39,539 nucleotides of DNA from CAYZPB01 sp964551195 (lineage in GTDB: Bacteria > Bacillota > Bacilli > Tepidibacillales > Tepidibacillaceae), in NCBI GenBank assembly GCA_964551195.1, contig CAZKBI010000011.1:1-39539 (forward strand). Reading direction: 5' to 3'. Each line of letters starts with the position of its first letter. Within the stretch, counting starts at the first letter, position 1. A program made the translations under genes and the position numbers. Under the pieces are notes generated by a model. That model was not told the origin of the DNA. It did not search any database and worked only from the letters and a program-made list of their open reading frames with translations. Below are positions 15,594-23,486 of this stretch, one piece after another.

Positions 15594-16019
15594 ATGGAAA
15601 TTACTGACGTAAGACTTCGTAAAGTTAATACGGAGGGTCGCATGCGCGCTATCGCATCAATTACGATAGACAACGAATTTGTAGTTCATGATATCAGGGT
15701 GATCGACGGTAACAATGGTATGTTCGTAGCGATGCCAAGTAAAAGAACTCCTGATGGCGAGTTTCGCGACATAGCCCATCCAATCTCTTCAGCAACAAGA
15801 GAGAAAATTCAGAATGCTGTACTTGCTGAATACGCAATAGTAAACGACGAGGAAGCAGCTGCAGAAGCAGCATCTGAGAAAGTTGTCGATGGGGAGCCAG
15901 TGGTAGAGACAATGGTAGTCGAAGTCGAAGAAGACGACGACGAAGATGATGACGATGAAGAAGACGACGAAGATGATGACGATGACGACGACGAAGATGA
16001 TGACGATGACGACGACTAA
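15594..16019 (+). CDS. spoVG: SpoVG nucleic-acid-binding regulator with a long Asp/Glu tail
   Basis: Site-specific DNA- and RNA-binding protein conserved in Firmicutes; affects septation in B. subtilis and cell-wall and virulence genes in staphylococci and Listeria. Residues 1 to about 85 are nearly canonical (EITDVRLRKVNTEGRMRAI, DIRVIDGNNGMFVAMPSKR). After an Ala/Glu/Val linker the last ~30 residues (from about 111) are only Asp and Glu, giving 141 aa against ~97 in B. subtilis. The tail is encoded by three copies of a 21-bp DNA repeat. RBS AGGTGGTGAT precedes the ATG. No convincing SigH promoter was found. Confidence 0.95.
   Translation: MEITDVRLRKVNTEGRMRAIASITIDNEFVVHDIRVIDGNNGMFVAMPSKRTPDGEFRDIAHPISSATREKIQNAVLAEYAIVNDEEAAAEAASEKVVDGEPVVETMVVEVEEDDDEDDDDEEDDEDDDDDDDEDDDDDDD
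15936..16007 (+). repeat. Three-copy 21-bp repeat encoding the acidic SpoVG tail
   Basis: GACGACGAAGATGATGACGA plus T occurs exactly at 15936-15956, 15963-15983 and 15987-16007 (periods 27 and 24). All copies are in frame and encode DDEDDDD. Identical codon choice in each copy points to duplication, not independent selection of acidic codons. Confidence 0.9.
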
Positions 16020-16150
16020 AAAAAGTAAGAATTATAGTTAGATGTAATGCACTAATATATTTTATCCAGGTATTATCCTAATGTGGCTTTTATCCAAGTA
16101 GAGAGATAGAACGGAAGATAATATAATGGCCAAAAAATGAAAACTTAATG

Positions 16151-16183
16151 AATAGGCAACCGAGATGGCGGATGCCTATTTTT
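16151..16183 (+). terminator. Intrinsic terminator in the spoVG-glmU gap
   Basis: AATAGGCA (16151-16158) pairs with TGCCTATT (16173-16180), with an inner CCG/CGG pairing, followed by TTT. It ends the spoVG transcript about 130 bases after the stop codon. Confidence 0.75.
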
Positions 16184-16184
16184 A

Positions 16185-16193
16185 TGTTATAAT
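16185..16193 (+). promoter_or_regulatory. Extended -10 promoter of glmU
   Basis: TGTTATAAT (16185-16193) is a TGn-TATAAT extended -10 element. No good -35 box is present; that position falls in the preceding terminator. The start would be near 16200. Confidence 0.6.
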
Positions 16194-16228
16194 ATGAAAT
16201 AAAGTTAAGCATAAAGGGGGTAAACTAA

Positions 16229-17518
16229 TTGAAAATATATTCAATAGTCCTAGCGGCAGGGCAAGGTGTAAGGATGAAGTCCAGAACTCCTAAGGTTCTG
16301 CATCAGGTTGCTGGCATCCCGATGATTCATCATGTACTTGCTCGCCTCTCTGAGCTTAAGGTAGATCGGACAATTGTAGTTGTCGGTAATGGATCGGAAG
16401 TTGTTCGTGACAGCCTCGGTAAAGGAGTGGAATATGTGGAACAGCGGGAACAGCTGGGAACCGCACATGCTTTATTGCAGGCCAAATCATTACTACAAGA
16501 TGAAGAAGGGGTGACGCTAGTAATCTATGGAGATACACCTTTAATCTCCAGTAAAAGCTTGCTAGAGCTACTTGAGAAACATCAGGAAGAAGATGCTGCG
16601 GCAACAATACTAACTGCTTCTGTGTGCAAACCAAAGGGTTACGGACGAATTGTATATGATGAGGCGGGAGAGGTTAGGGGAATAGTCGAAGAGGCAGACG
16701 CAACAGCCAAAGAGCGCGAGATTAAGGAGATTAATTCTGGCGTTTATTGTTTTGATAATAAGCTACTTTTTGCTGGGTTAGCAGAAATTAGAAACAATAA
16801 CAGCAAGGGTGAATACTACTTAACAGACATAATTGATATTCTGAGAAATAAGGGTGAAAGAATTTGCACCTATCAGACTAGAAATGTCCGAGAAATTCTA
16901 GGCGTTAATGATCGACTTGCTTTATCCCGCGCCAATCAAATTATGCGCTGGCAAATTAATCGCGGACACCTGTTAAATGGAGTTACTTTACTTGATCCAC
17001 TTAATACATATATTGAAGCAAATGTACTGATCGGGCAAGACACAACGATCTATCCCGGTTCTTATATATCGGCTGGGACGGTTATTGGCGAGGAGTGTTC
17101 GATTGGGCCATATGCTTACATTCGTCCAGGGACTGTAATTGGTAACCGTGTCAAGATTGGTGATTTTGTTGAGATTAAGAATTCTCACATTGGTAATGAG
17201 ACCAAGATTCCGCACCATGCCTATATTGGTGACTCGGACTTGGGAGAGAGAATTAATATCGGTAGTGGAACGATTACCGTAAATTATGATGGTTACAAAA
17301 AGCATCGTGTGGAGATTGGTGACGGCGCTTTTATTGGTTGTAATACAAACTTAATCGCCCCTGTTATTATCGGTGAGGGTGCATATATAGCTGCGGGTTC
17401 AACGATTACAGATGATGTTGAGGCGGGCGCTCTTGCGATTGCAAGAGTTAAACAGGAAAATAAAGCGGGTTATGCGAGAAAGCTAAAAGAAAAGCACGGG
17501 GGGAAGAAAAATGTCTAA
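16229..17518 (+). CDS. glmU: Bifunctional GlmU: GlcN-1-P acetyltransferase and GlcNAc-1-P uridylyltransferase
   Basis: Makes UDP-GlcNAc for peptidoglycan and teichoic acids. The N-terminal pyrophosphorylase has VLAAGQGVRMKS and QLGTAHA; the C-terminal left-handed beta-helix has repeats such as IGPYAYIRPGTVIGN and the active-site region TVNYDGYKKH. At 429 aa it is shorter than the ~456-aa B. subtilis GcaD. By eye about 33 residues of beta-helix are missing between IYPGSY and IRPGTVIG. TTG start with AAAGGGGG eight bases upstream. It overlaps prs by 8 bp. Confidence 0.95.
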   Translation: MKIYSIVLAAGQGVRMKSRTPKVLHQVAGIPMIHHVLARLSELKVDRTIVVVGNGSEVVRDSLGKGVEYVEQREQLGTAHALLQAKSLLQDEEGVTLVIYGDTPLISSKSLLELLEKHQEEDAAATILTASVCKPKGYGRIVYDEAGEVRGIVEEADATAKEREIKEINSGVYCFDNKLLFAGLAEIRNNNSKGEYYLTDIIDILRNKGERICTYQTRNVREILGVNDRLALSRANQIMRWQINRGHLLNGVTLLDPLNTYIEANVLIGQDTTIYPGSYISAGTVIGEECSIGPYAYIRPGTVIGNRVKIGDFVEIKNSHIGNETKIPHHAYIGDSDLGERINIGSGTITVNYDGYKKHRVEIGDGAFIGCNTNLIAPVIIGEGAYIAAGSTITDDVEAGALAIARVKQENKAGYARKLKEKHGGKKNV

Positions 17519-18458
17519 GAGCAATTTAGATTTTAAGGTTTTCACCTGCAATGCTAATCCAGGGCTGGCAGAGGAGATTGTTGAGATTCTTGGTATCCCG
17601 CTGGGTGATGCAGAAGTTACACGTTTCAGTGATGGTGAGATTCGGGTTAAAGTAAATGAGAGTGTTCGGGGAGCGGATATTTTTGTTGTGCAGCCGACCT
17701 GTGCGCCCACGAACGATAATATTATGGAACTATTAATCATGGTTGATGCACTTAAGCGTGCTTCTGCAGGAAGTATCAACGTTGTTATGCCTTACTATGG
17801 TTATGGACGTCAAGACCGTAAGGCTGGCGCGCGCGATCCTATTACTGCCAAACTTGTTGCTAATTTAATCGAGACTGCGGGCGTAGATAGACTAATCACG
17901 ATGGACTTACATGCTACACAAATTCAAGGGTTTTTCGACATACCGGTTGATCACCTATTGGGAGTACCGATTCTTGCGGAACATTTCCTTAAAAAAAATA
18001 TTAAAGATATCGTCGTTGTTTCACCAGACCATGGTGGTGCAACTCGTGCCAGAAGATTAGCTGAACGCCTTAAGGCGCCGATTGCAATTATTGATAAAAG
18101 AAGACCAGAAGCTAACGTTGTTGAGATAATGAATATTGTTGGTGATGTTAAGGGGCGCAATGCAATCTTAATTGATGATATTATTGACACTGCTGGAACT
18201 TTAGTTCTTGCTGCCGATGCTTTAGTAGAGGCTGGAGCTAAAGAGATTTATGCGACTTGTACACATCCAGTCCTTTCAGGGCCAGCGATCAAGCGCTTAC
18301 AGAAATCTACAATTAAAGAGCTTGTGGTAACAAATTCAATTCCATTGCCAGCAGACAAACATATTGAAAAGATTGAGGTACTTTCAATTGCGCCACTAAT
18401 TAGTGAAGCGATTTTACGAATTCACAACCAGCTTTCAGTTAGTAAACTGTTTGATTAG
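17511..18458 (+). CDS. prs: Ribose-phosphate pyrophosphokinase
   Basis: Makes PRPP from ribose-5-phosphate and ATP for purine, pyrimidine, His, Trp and NAD synthesis. The 315-aa protein is standard class I: FSDGEIRVKVNESVRG, the PYYGYGRQDRK flexible-loop area, MDLHATQIQGFF, SPDHGGATRARR and the PRPP loop LIDDIIDTAGTL. ATG overlaps the glmU stop (ATGTCTAA) with GGGGGGAAG upstream. The glmU-prs-pth order is conserved in Bacilli, though the ctc gene that follows prs in B. subtilis is absent. Confidence 0.97.
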   Translation: MSKSNLDFKVFTCNANPGLAEEIVEILGIPLGDAEVTRFSDGEIRVKVNESVRGADIFVVQPTCAPTNDNIMELLIMVDALKRASAGSINVVMPYYGYGRQDRKAGARDPITAKLVANLIETAGVDRLITMDLHATQIQGFFDIPVDHLLGVPILAEHFLKKNIKDIVVVSPDHGGATRARRLAERLKAPIAIIDKRRPEANVVEIMNIVGDVKGRNAILIDDIIDTAGTLVLAADALVEAGAKEIYATCTHPVLSGPAIKRLQKSTIKELVVTNSIPLPADKHIEKIEVLSIAPLISEAILRIHNQLSVSKLFD

Positions 18459-18480
18459 AAGTTTTAAGAGGTGAAGATTA

Positions 18481-19110
18481 GTGAGTTGGCAGAAGCTTAA
18501 ATCTAAATATGCTGCTAAAAGAAAAGAACCTGTAAGTGAGGGTATGAAGCTGGTTGTGGGACTTGGGAATCCCGGACCGCGTTATGAAAACACGCGACAT
18601 AATGTCGGCTTTCAGGTGATTGATTCGCTACGTGAGCAACTTTCAGATGATTATACAATAACTCCACGTAGTCGTTTCGATGCGATGATTTATGAGATTA
18701 GAGGGAGTGGTGGGAATGCCTTACTTGTTAAACCACTAAATTATATGAATCGGTCGGGGCAGTCTGTGGTGAAAATTGCCAACTGGTACAAACTTGACCT
18801 TGATGATATTATTGTTATTCAAGATGATGTTGACCTGCCAACAGGTAAGGTGCGCTTCCGCGAAAAAGGTGGGGCAGGAGGGCATAATGGTATCTCTTCT
18901 ATTATTAACCACTTGGGGACAGACCAGTTTAAGCGCGCAAAGATTGGCATAGCACGCCCTTACAGTGCAGATGTATCGGGACACGTTCTGACACCTTTTT
19001 GCAAAGAAGAGCAGAAGGATATTGATATTGCAGTTGAGCAGGTTAGCGAGGGAGTTTCAAGCTGGCTTAAGGGCGAAGATTTCCTGATGCTTATGAATAA
19101 ATATAATTAA
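18481..19110 (+). CDS. pth: Peptidyl-tRNA hydrolase with basic N-terminal extension
   Basis: Releases peptides from drop-off peptidyl-tRNAs (SpoVC in B. subtilis). The core has MKLVVGLGNPGPRYENTRHN, with the catalytic His in TRHNVGF, the NYMNRSG motif, QDDVDLPTGKVR and the GGAGGHNGISSI loop. GTG 18481 has AGAGGTG seven bases upstream and adds 21 residues rich in Lys and Arg. The usual start, ATG 18544, has GAGGG only one base away and is poorly placed for initiation. The product is therefore 209 aa against about 188. Confidence 0.94.
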   Translation: MSWQKLKSKYAAKRKEPVSEGMKLVVGLGNPGPRYENTRHNVGFQVIDSLREQLSDDYTITPRSRFDAMIYEIRGSGGNALLVKPLNYMNRSGQSVVKIANWYKLDLDDIIVIQDDVDLPTGKVRFREKGGAGGHNGISSIINHLGTDQFKRAKIGIARPYSADVSGHVLTPFCKEEQKDIDIAVEQVSEGVSSWLKGEDFLMLMNKYN

Positions 19111-19196
19111 GTTATAATTTGATAAATAATATTATTGCAGCTTTGGCACTTTAATGGCTAAAGCTTATTTGTATGAAGGGAGCACTACAATTTCAT

Positions 19197-22100
19197 ATGG
19201 AAAGCATTCTAAGTCGTTATGCAAATAGCGAGCAGTACCAAGAGATAATTTATGGTTTAGAGCACAATCTTGACGAGTTATTAATAACTGGTTTAACTAG
19301 TTCTGCCAAAAATCTGCTGATTGCCACTCTCTATAAAAATGAGCTAAGCAAGAGTAAACGGCCAATCGTCCTAATAACACATAACCTTGTACAAGCGCAG
19401 CGCATACAAGATGATTTAATTGAGCTACTTGGCGAGGGTCAGGTTCTGGTCTTTCCAGACGATGATCTTATCCAGCAAGAGGTTCTTGCTGCTAGTAAGG
19501 AGCTGTTAGAGCAGCGAATGCAAGCCCTAGTTAGCATGGCAAGCGGCCGGAATGGCGTCTATATTATTCCTTATGCGGCGATTAGACGACCACTAATGGA
19601 CCGTAAGGAGTTTATTAAAAGTTTAACTGAGCTAAGTGTTGGTGATGAGATAGATCTGGAGAAGCTACTTCTTCGTTTAGTAGAGCAGAACTATGAGCGA
19701 ACGGATATGGTTGGTCGGAAAGGTGAATTTAGTTTGCGCGGTGGGATTCTGGATATCTTTCCTTTAACGAAAAAAGACCCGGTACGAGTTGAGTTTTTTG
19801 ATGAGGAAATAGAATCAATTCGCTCCTTCGCGATTGAGAATCAGCGCTCTATAGCAAAATTAGAACAAGTTCTTGTTACACCGGTGCAGGAAAGTAAGGA
19901 GGCTGGTGGAGACACTACATTTCTTGACTATGCGCCAGATGATGCTCTTTTAATTCTGGATGAACCTAAGCGACTTCATGAGGCTTCAAGGCAGTTACAT
20001 GAGTTTGAAGATGGTAAACATAGTTATATTAGTTACGAGCGATTGATAGGAAAAAATCGCAAACAAATAATTGGCTTTACATTTTTTGTTAGCAAAGCCC
20101 CATTTAGCTCGCCCAAGAAAGTTATTAGTTTTATTGAACACGAGGTACAGAACTATTATGGACAGATTAAGCTAGTTGCCGATGATCTTTTTCGCTGGCA
20201 GAAGACGGGCCTTGATGTCCTTTTCCTTGCCTCTGACCAAGAGCGCGCCAACAGAATTGAGCGCCTTTTAAGAGAAGTGGTGGGGGAAGAGGGGGAAATA
20301 CCTCGAATTATTAAGGGCAACCTGCAGAGTGGATTCGTAATCTCGGCACTTAATCTTGCTCTTGTTACTGAAGGAGAGCTTTTTTCGAGGCAACAAAGAA
20401 AACTGCGTCGCACAGAAAAATCTTCGATTGCTGACCAAATGCGTAGTTATAGTGAGTTAAAGCAGGACGATTATGTAGTACATGTTAGCCATGGGATTGG
20501 AATATATAAAGGTGTTGTAACACGCGAGTTTGCAGGGACGCACAAGGATTATTTACATTTGAAATATGCAAAGAACGATGCCCTTTTTGTGCCGACTGAC
20601 CAACTGGGTCTAGTGCAGAAGTATGAAGGCGGCGAGGGCAATCGACCGAAGATTTATACACTCGGTGGTGGCGACTGGAACAGAGTAAAAAGTCGTGTTA
20701 AGGAATCAGTAAGGGACATTGCTTTAGACTTGATTAAGCTTTATGCGACTAGAGAGGCGACTGAGGGTTTTGCTTTTCCTGCGGATACCGAATATCATCG
20801 TGAATTTGCCGCTATGTTTCCTTATCAAGAGACTCCGGATCAGCAGCGCGCGATTGTAGAAATAGCTGAAGATATGGAAAGAAAACGCCCGATGGATAGA
20901 TTACTTTGCGGTGATGTAGGCTATGGAAAGACGGAGGTAGGAATACGTGCAGCTTTTAAGGCAGTCTATGGGGGAAAACAAGTAGCTTTCCTTGTTCCAA
21001 CCACGATTCTTGCGCAGCAACATTATAATACTTTTATTGAGCGTTTTCAGGATTATCCAATTAAGATAGCGGTAATTAGTCGTTTCACTAAACGGGGAGA
21101 GCAAACTAGAATTCTTCAACAACTTGCCGAGGGTACAATCGATATTCTGATAGGAACTCACCGTATATTGTCGAAAGATGTCAAGTTTCATGATATCGGC
21201 TTAATAATCGTTGATGAGGAGCAGAAATTTGGTGTTAAACATAAAGAGGCGATCAAGGAATTACGTGCTAATATTGACGTGCTAACCCTTACTGCAACGC
21301 CAATACCAAGGACACTGCACATGTCGATGGTCGGTATTCGCGACCTCTCGATAATTGATACTCCACCAGAGAATCGTTATCCGGTGCAGACATATGTGAT
21401 GGAGTATAGTGATGCACTTGTATATGAAGCGATTGAGCGAGAATTAGCGCGTGGTGGGCAAGTCTACTTCCTGCATAATCGTGTGCAATCAATTCAGCGC
21501 TTTGCAATTCGAATACGCGATCTCTTGCCAGAGGCGCGCGTAGCTGTCGCTCACGGTCAGTTGAATGAGAGTGAACTTGAGACAATCATGCTGGACTTCC
21601 TCGCTGGAGATTACGATGTCCTTGTTACAACAACGATAATTGAATCAGGCGTCGATATCCCTAATGTAAACACCCTAATTGTTAGTGATGCTGACAAAAT
21701 GGGCCTTTCTCAGCTCTATCAACTGCGCGGACGTGTTGGACGTTCTAACCGTGTTGCCTACGCGTATTTTACTTACCAGCGGGACAAGGTCCTGACCGAG
21801 ATTGCAGAGAAACGTTTGAGAACAATTAAAGAGTTCACCGAACTAGGTTCGGGCTTCAAAATAGCGATGCGCGATCTAACGATTCGTGGCGCGGGAAATC
21901 TTTTGGGGGCGGAACAGAGTGGTTATATCAATACAGTCGGATTTGAACTCTATAATCAACTTTTGCAAGAAGCTATTGCTGAGTTGAAGGAAGAGGGAGT
22001 GCCAAGAACTGAGATTGAGCCGATAATTGATCTTCCGATTGATGCTTATTTACCAGAAACATACATTTCTGACCAAATGCAAAAAATTGAGATGTACAAA

Positions 22101-22484
22101 AAGTTTGCAAATTTACGCGAAATAGCAGCAGCTGAAGAGCTTGAGGCTGAGCTATTAGACCGCTTCGGGCAGTTGCCGGAGGCTGTTCTGAATTTGCTTG
22201 CAATTGCACGGATCAAAACATATCTTTATAAAAATGAAGTAGAAAGTATGACACAGCAAGAAAAAGAAGTTATAATAAAAATAAGCGCGAGTCAAAATCA
22301 ATTAATTGATGGCGCTAAGTTATTTATAATGGCGAATAATTTTCAGCGTCCCGTTAAGCTAACATCGCATGGACAATTACGTATCAGGATTAACAACAGT
22401 GGTATGAAAGAGAAGGAAACACTAGCGATGCTTGAAGATTTTATGGAACAGTATAACGGGATAATAAATAAGAGGGGAATTTGA
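19197..22484 (+). CDS. mfd: Transcription-repair coupling factor
   Basis: DNA translocase that removes RNA polymerase stalled at lesions and recruits UvrA. Domains in order: a degenerate UvrB-like N-terminal module (GRKGEFSLRGGILDIFPL), the RNA polymerase interacting domain (LKQDDYVVHVSHGIGIYKGV), the RecG-like motor with GDVGYGKTE (about residue 570) and DEEQ (about 670), TATPIPRTL, and the C-terminal regulatory domain. About 1,095 aa, slightly short against 1,177. The family N-terminus favours ATG 19197; ATG 19173 is in frame but has no RBS, while GAAGGGAG lies between the two and is 14 bases from 19197. Confidence 0.95.
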   Translation: MESILSRYANSEQYQEIIYGLEHNLDELLITGLTSSAKNLLIATLYKNELSKSKRPIVLITHNLVQAQRIQDDLIELLGEGQVLVFPDDDLIQQEVLAASKELLEQRMQALVSMASGRNGVYIIPYAAIRRPLMDRKEFIKSLTELSVGDEIDLEKLLLRLVEQNYERTDMVGRKGEFSLRGGILDIFPLTKKDPVRVEFFDEEIESIRSFAIENQRSIAKLEQVLVTPVQESKEAGGDTTFLDYAPDDALLILDEPKRLHEASRQLHEFEDGKHSYISYERLIGKNRKQIIGFTFFVSKAPFSSPKKVISFIEHEVQNYYGQIKLVADDLFRWQKTGLDVLFLASDQERANRIERLLREVVGEEGEIPRIIKGNLQSGFVISALNLALVTEGELFSRQQRKLRRTEKSSIADQMRSYSELKQDDYVVHVSHGIGIYKGVVTREFAGTHKDYLHLKYAKNDALFVPTDQLGLVQKYEGGEGNRPKIYTLGGGDWNRVKSRVKESVRDIALDLIKLYATREATEGFAFPADTEYHREFAAMFPYQETPDQQRAIVEIAEDMERKRPMDRLLCGDVGYGKTEVGIRAAFKAVYGGKQVAFLVPTTILAQQHYNTFIERFQDYPIKIAVISRFTKRGEQTRILQQLAEGTIDILIGTHRILSKDVKFHDIGLIIVDEEQKFGVKHKEAIKELRANIDVLTLTATPIPRTLHMSMVGIRDLSIIDTPPENRYPVQTYVMEYSDALVYEAIERELARGGQVYFLHNRVQSIQRFAIRIRDLLPEARVAVAHGQLNESELETIMLDFLAGDYDVLVTTTIIESGVDIPNVNTLIVSDADKMGLSQLYQLRGRVGRSNRVAYAYFTYQRDKVLTEIAEKRLRTIKEFTELGSGFKIAMRDLTIRGAGNLLGAEQSGYINTVGFELYNQLLQEAIAELKEEGVPRTEIEPIIDLPIDAYLPETYISDQMQKIEMYKKFANLREIAAAEELEAELLDRFGQLPEAVLNLLAIARIKTYLYKNEVESMTQQEKEVIIKISASQNQLIDGAKLFIMANNFQRPVKLTSHGQLRIRINNSGMKEKETLAMLEDFMEQYNGIINKRGI

Positions 22485-22487
22485 TGA

Positions 22488-23396
22488 ATGACAAAACTTA
22501 AAAAAATGGGTTTATTATTACTTGCAGTAGTTTTAATTTTTAGTCTCACAGGATGCGGGGATGATGAGGAAAAGGTTGCGATTGGTGACGATGAGGTTAT
22601 CGCTAAATTTGATGGTGGCGAGATAACGAAGAAAGATTTCGATACCTATATGGGCATCGCTTACTTTTTCGATCCATCTTTGAAGCAATATTTAGGCTCT
22701 GCTGATGAAGAGAACCAGGTGGCCGTGATTGATGCTTATCTAGGAACATATATTGGTGAGAAATATCTAGCTAATCAAATAGCTGATAATAAAGAATTAA
22801 CTAAAAAGGCTAAAGAGACCTTAGCAATTTTCGAGAAAGGTATGATTGAGGAACTTGGCGACAACAAAAAATATGAAGCTGCGCTTAAAGCAGAGAAGAT
22901 AACATCGGATGATCTATTGGAGTATATGGTTCGTTATTATAAGGCTGAGGAGTATCTTGTAAATAAAGCATACCAAGAGAATAAAGAGATATTTTCAATT
23001 GCTTCGGTTAGTCATATTCTGATTGCATTTGAGGATCGCACAGAAGAAGCGGCGGAAGTACTTGCACGTGACATACTGGATCAGTTAAAGGCGGGGGCAG
23101 ATTTTGCTGAGTTAGCGGTTAAATATACTGATGATACTGGCAGTTTAGAAACTGGTGGGACATACGAGGATGTACCAGTCGCGCTCTGGGTTCCAGAATT
23201 TAGGGAGGCGGCGATTAATTTACCGCTAAATGAACTTAGTGATTTAGTTAAGACAGATTATGGTTACCATATTATAAAGGTCAGCAAACGTGAATTGCCG
23301 GAGCTAAAGGATGTTACTGAAGAGGGAAGAAACATTGTTTTCTCTTATGTTTATGAGGACTTTATTATGAACGAGCTCGACTCAATTTTAAGATAG
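22488..23396 (+). CDS. prsA: PrsA-like lipoprotein foldase (parvulin PPIase)
   Basis: Extracytoplasmic peptidyl-prolyl isomerase and chaperone for exported proteins, held on the outer face of the membrane by a lipid. Signal peptide with Lys at 3, 5 and 6, a hydrophobic core and lipobox LTGC (Cys 23). A SurA-N-like helical region (about 35-165) is followed by one parvulin domain (about 172-266) that keeps both conserved His: H176 in SHILIA and H261 in GYHIIKV. Length 302 aa. RBS GAGGGG ten bases upstream. It follows mfd by three bases and ends at a strong terminator. A parvulin gene after mfd is common in Clostridia. Confidence 0.9.
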   Translation: MTKLKKMGLLLLAVVLIFSLTGCGDDEEKVAIGDDEVIAKFDGGEITKKDFDTYMGIAYFFDPSLKQYLGSADEENQVAVIDAYLGTYIGEKYLANQIADNKELTKKAKETLAIFEKGMIEELGDNKKYEAALKAEKITSDDLLEYMVRYYKAEEYLVNKAYQENKEIFSIASVSHILIAFEDRTEEAAEVLARDILDQLKAGADFAELAVKYTDDTGSLETGGTYEDVPVALWVPEFREAAINLPLNELSDLVKTDYGYHIIKVSKRELPELKDVTEEGRNIVFSYVYEDFIMNELDSILR

Positions 23397-23401
23397 ACAA
23401 G

Positions 23402-23427
23402 AAAAGCAGGGAAACCTGCTTTTTTTT
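23402..23427 (+). terminator. Intrinsic terminator after the PrsA-like gene
   Basis: AAAAGCAGG (23402-23410), GAAA tetraloop, CCTGCTTTT (23415-23423), T-run to 23427. It lies six bases after the stop codon. Confidence 0.93.
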
Positions 23428-23439
23428 ATGCTAATATAT

Positions 23440-23448
23440 TGGTATAAT
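23440..23448 (+). promoter_or_regulatory. Extended -10 promoter of the flippase operon
   Basis: TGGTATAAT (23440-23448) is a TGn-TATAAT extended -10 element without a clear -35. Start near 23455; this favours the 23487 start of the next gene, which has its own RBS, over the ATG at 23466. Confidence 0.65.
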
Positions 23449-23486
23449 GTGCAAAGCATTTAAATATGAGCGGAAGAGGGTTAGAC

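Noticed and set aside
15936..16007. Regularly spaced repeats as a possible CRISPR or minisatellite array
   Set aside because: They are in-frame coding repeats for an acidic tail; spacers are 3-6 nt and there are no cas genes.
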